A DNA stretch of 64,000 nucleotides from Omphiscola glabra (taxonomy: Eukaryota; Mollusca; Gastropoda; Lymnaeidae): the NCBI GenBank assembly GCA_964017045.1, contig OZ024798.1:26631847-26695846 (forward strand), read 5' to 3'. Positions within the stretch are counted from its first letter, which is position 1, and each line of letters opens with the position of its first letter. Made by a program: the position numbers and the translations under genes. Below are positions 59,211 to 64,000 of this stretch, piece by piece. The notes below the pieces were generated by a model. The model was not told where the DNA came from. It did no database searches and worked only from the letters and a program-made list of their open reading frames with translations.

Positions 59211-60042
59211 GTCAGTCTGAAGGCCTATTGTTTATAGAAAATTAGAAGTTAGGGTTAGAGTTTGTTTTTTTTTTTTTTTGGTAACACATGACCCACCGGG
59301 TATTTTCTCCAAAAACTACACCCGGTTAAGCCCAAGTATTGAATATTTTATTATATCTGTGACCGACCTTTTCACTCCCTGCTACCAAAATGAGTTATTT
59401 TTTGGACTCAAATAGTGTCAGATTGTCTTGTCATGGACACATCACTGAGACATGAAATCATACAATTAATTCTTGATATGTTTTTTGTTACAAAGATATT
59501 TACAGTCCTTTTATACGGATGTTGGAGGTGCACATAATTTCGCGTCCATTTTTTAATTCAGAAATTAACTTTTGATCGTTTGCAATAAAAAAAAAAAAAT
59601 TATCACTTGCAGAAGTTTTTTCTTAATGTAACTGATTTTTTTTTTTTAAATTACGACAGGCTATCAAATAAGTTGAGACCCTCTCCATCTTCATGACGTT
59701 GCCTATAACAATTTCATGTATAACAAACTATGCTTAATTCCCTATAAGTGTAATCATGATAACAATGAGGAGCATGATGTTGCTAGGTACAAATAAATCA
59801 CAAGCAAGCCAACACCCAGGTATCGACGATCTATTGTTAACTCAAGATAGCTTCGTTGGCGGTTCCGGTACACTGGCTGTGGTGGACCTCCTTGACACGA
59901 AGGGTTCCCAAACTTGTGTTTGGTTTATCAGATATTACAGATAGCAAGTCCCAGCCAACGTGGATCTGATACGAGTCAGCATTTATTAATTATTTACAGA
60001 GAAAATTGGAATGAGTCCACAATCTATACTAGCTTAATGTAC

Positions 60043-60160
60043 AGGGCCGTGTCAAGGAAATCCTGCGCCCCAGGAAAGCCTAAACTATTGCATCCCCTCC
60101 CCAAAAGTATTTGGCCCCCAAAGCCCACCTTTTTGAACAACCCTGCCAAATTTTAATCAA
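60043..60160. mobile_element. single hAT-like terminus (CAGGGCCGTGTC)
   Basis: Starts like other CAGGGCCG ends in the window and continues CG-rich for about 100 bp, with no partner end seen. Confidence 0.3.
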
Positions 60161-60210
60161 CTAAATAGTACCTTTGTTATTATATTTTATGAGTGAGGGT
60201 GACATAGGTT

Positions 60211-60834
60211 TACTTTATCACAACCAATCGGCAATGTCAGTTGTAGTTCTGCTTTATCACAACCAATCGGCAATGTCGGTTGTAGTTCTACTTTATCACA
60301 ATCAATCGGAAATGTCTGTTGTAGTTCTACTTTATCACAATCAATCGGCAATGTCTGTTGTAGTTCTACTTTATCACAACCAATCGGCAATGTCGGTTGT
60401 AGTTCTGCTTTATCACAACCAATCGGCAATGTCGGTTGTAGTTCTACTTTATCACAATCAATCGGCAATGTCTGTTGTAGTTCTACTTTATCACAATCAA
60501 TCGGCAATGTCGGTTGTAGTTCTACTTTATCACAATCAATCGGCAATGTCGGTTGTAGTTCTACTTTATCACAATCAATCGGCAATGTCGGTTGTAGTTC
60601 TACTTTATCACAATCAATCGGCAATGTCGGTTGTAGTTCTACTTTATCACAATCAATCGGCAATGTCGGTTGTAGTTCTACTTTATCACAATCAATCGGC
60701 AATGTCGGCTGTAGTTCTACTTTATCACAATCAATCGGAAATGTCGGTTGTAGTTCTACTTTATCACAATCAATCGGCAATGTCGGTTGTAGTTCTACTT
60801 TATCACAATCAATCGGCAATGTCGGTAGTAGTTC
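60211..60834. repeat. 39-bp minisatellite, 16 units, open on both strands
   Basis: 624 bp = 16 x 39. Unit starts TACTTTATCACAATCAATCG. Gives a 228-codon + frame and a 210-codon - frame of 13-residue repeats, taken as non-coding. Confidence 0.95.
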
Positions 60835-60839
60835 TACAT

Positions 60840-63792
<2,953 letters not shown>

Positions 63793-64000
63793 TATCTCTC
63801 TCAGAAAGCTTGTTCCATCTCCGGCGGCACGAACCATAGCTACGCCACTGCTTTAACGATACCCCTTCTCCGTGAGTTCTGTGATCTTCCTTTCTTACTA
63901 TTGCCCCGTCAAGTCTCCTGTCTACTTGCTTGAGAAAATCTCATTAAAAACGTCTTTGAATTTGGTCTTTGTTGTTATTTGAAAGTGATTTCATTGAGAT

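Overview
This is eukaryotic nuclear DNA, most likely from a gastropod mollusc and plausibly a freshwater heterobranch snail. The reasons are spliced metazoan genes with large introns, CR1/L2-type and other non-LTR retrotransposon remnants, abundant small hAT elements, and three copies of a MITE that I recognise as SPIN-like. SPIN/OC1 hAT elements are known from the pond snail Lymnaea and from several vertebrates. There is no bacterial, organellar or CRISPR-like content. The organism call is an inference; no search was run.

Two protein-coding genes can be rebuilt from splice sites and phase, both on the minus strand. (1) An orphan class A GPCR has five coding exons: 12335-12021, 5646-5513, 3129-2850, 2566-2408 and 1538-1422. 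They give 335 residues from the N-terminus through TM7, and the C-terminal tail is not found. Its first intron holds a nearly full-length CR1-like retrotransposon (PHD finger, endonuclease, RT) and its second holds a broken L2/CR1-like element that ends next to a splice donor. (2) A RING-type protein of 377 residues has three coding exons: 32275-31572, 26878-26716 and 24414-24148. Its RING lacks the first pair of zinc ligands. A possible non-coding first exon lies far upstream near 51.6-51.9 kb.

The rest is intronic and intergenic DNA dominated by two things. The first is about 35 tandem-repeat arrays (minisatellites of 14-97 bp units plus microsatellites), several of which stay open in reading frames on both strands because the unit is a multiple of three. 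The second is a set of small hAT-type elements with 8-bp target duplications, most of which have TA at the centre.

Region by region: 0.4-12.3 kb, GPCR gene with retroelements and MITEs; 12.6-17.4 kb, microsatellite, one MITE, a CR1 3' fragment and otherwise unassigned DNA; 17.4-21.9 kb, minisatellites; 23-32.3 kb, RING gene with minisatellite-filled introns; 32.7-40.6 kb, an almost continuous run of minisatellites; 41-42.8 kb, a retrotransposon whose YADD-coding segment has become an 89-bp tandem array; 45.8-51.2 kb, MITEs and minisatellites; 51.6-53.6 kb, possible promoter/exon and a hAT MITE nested in a LINE fragment; 53.7-64 kb, minisatellites, a few MITE ends and a large CT/CTAT microsatellite. 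The ORFs seen inside repeats are not considered genes.
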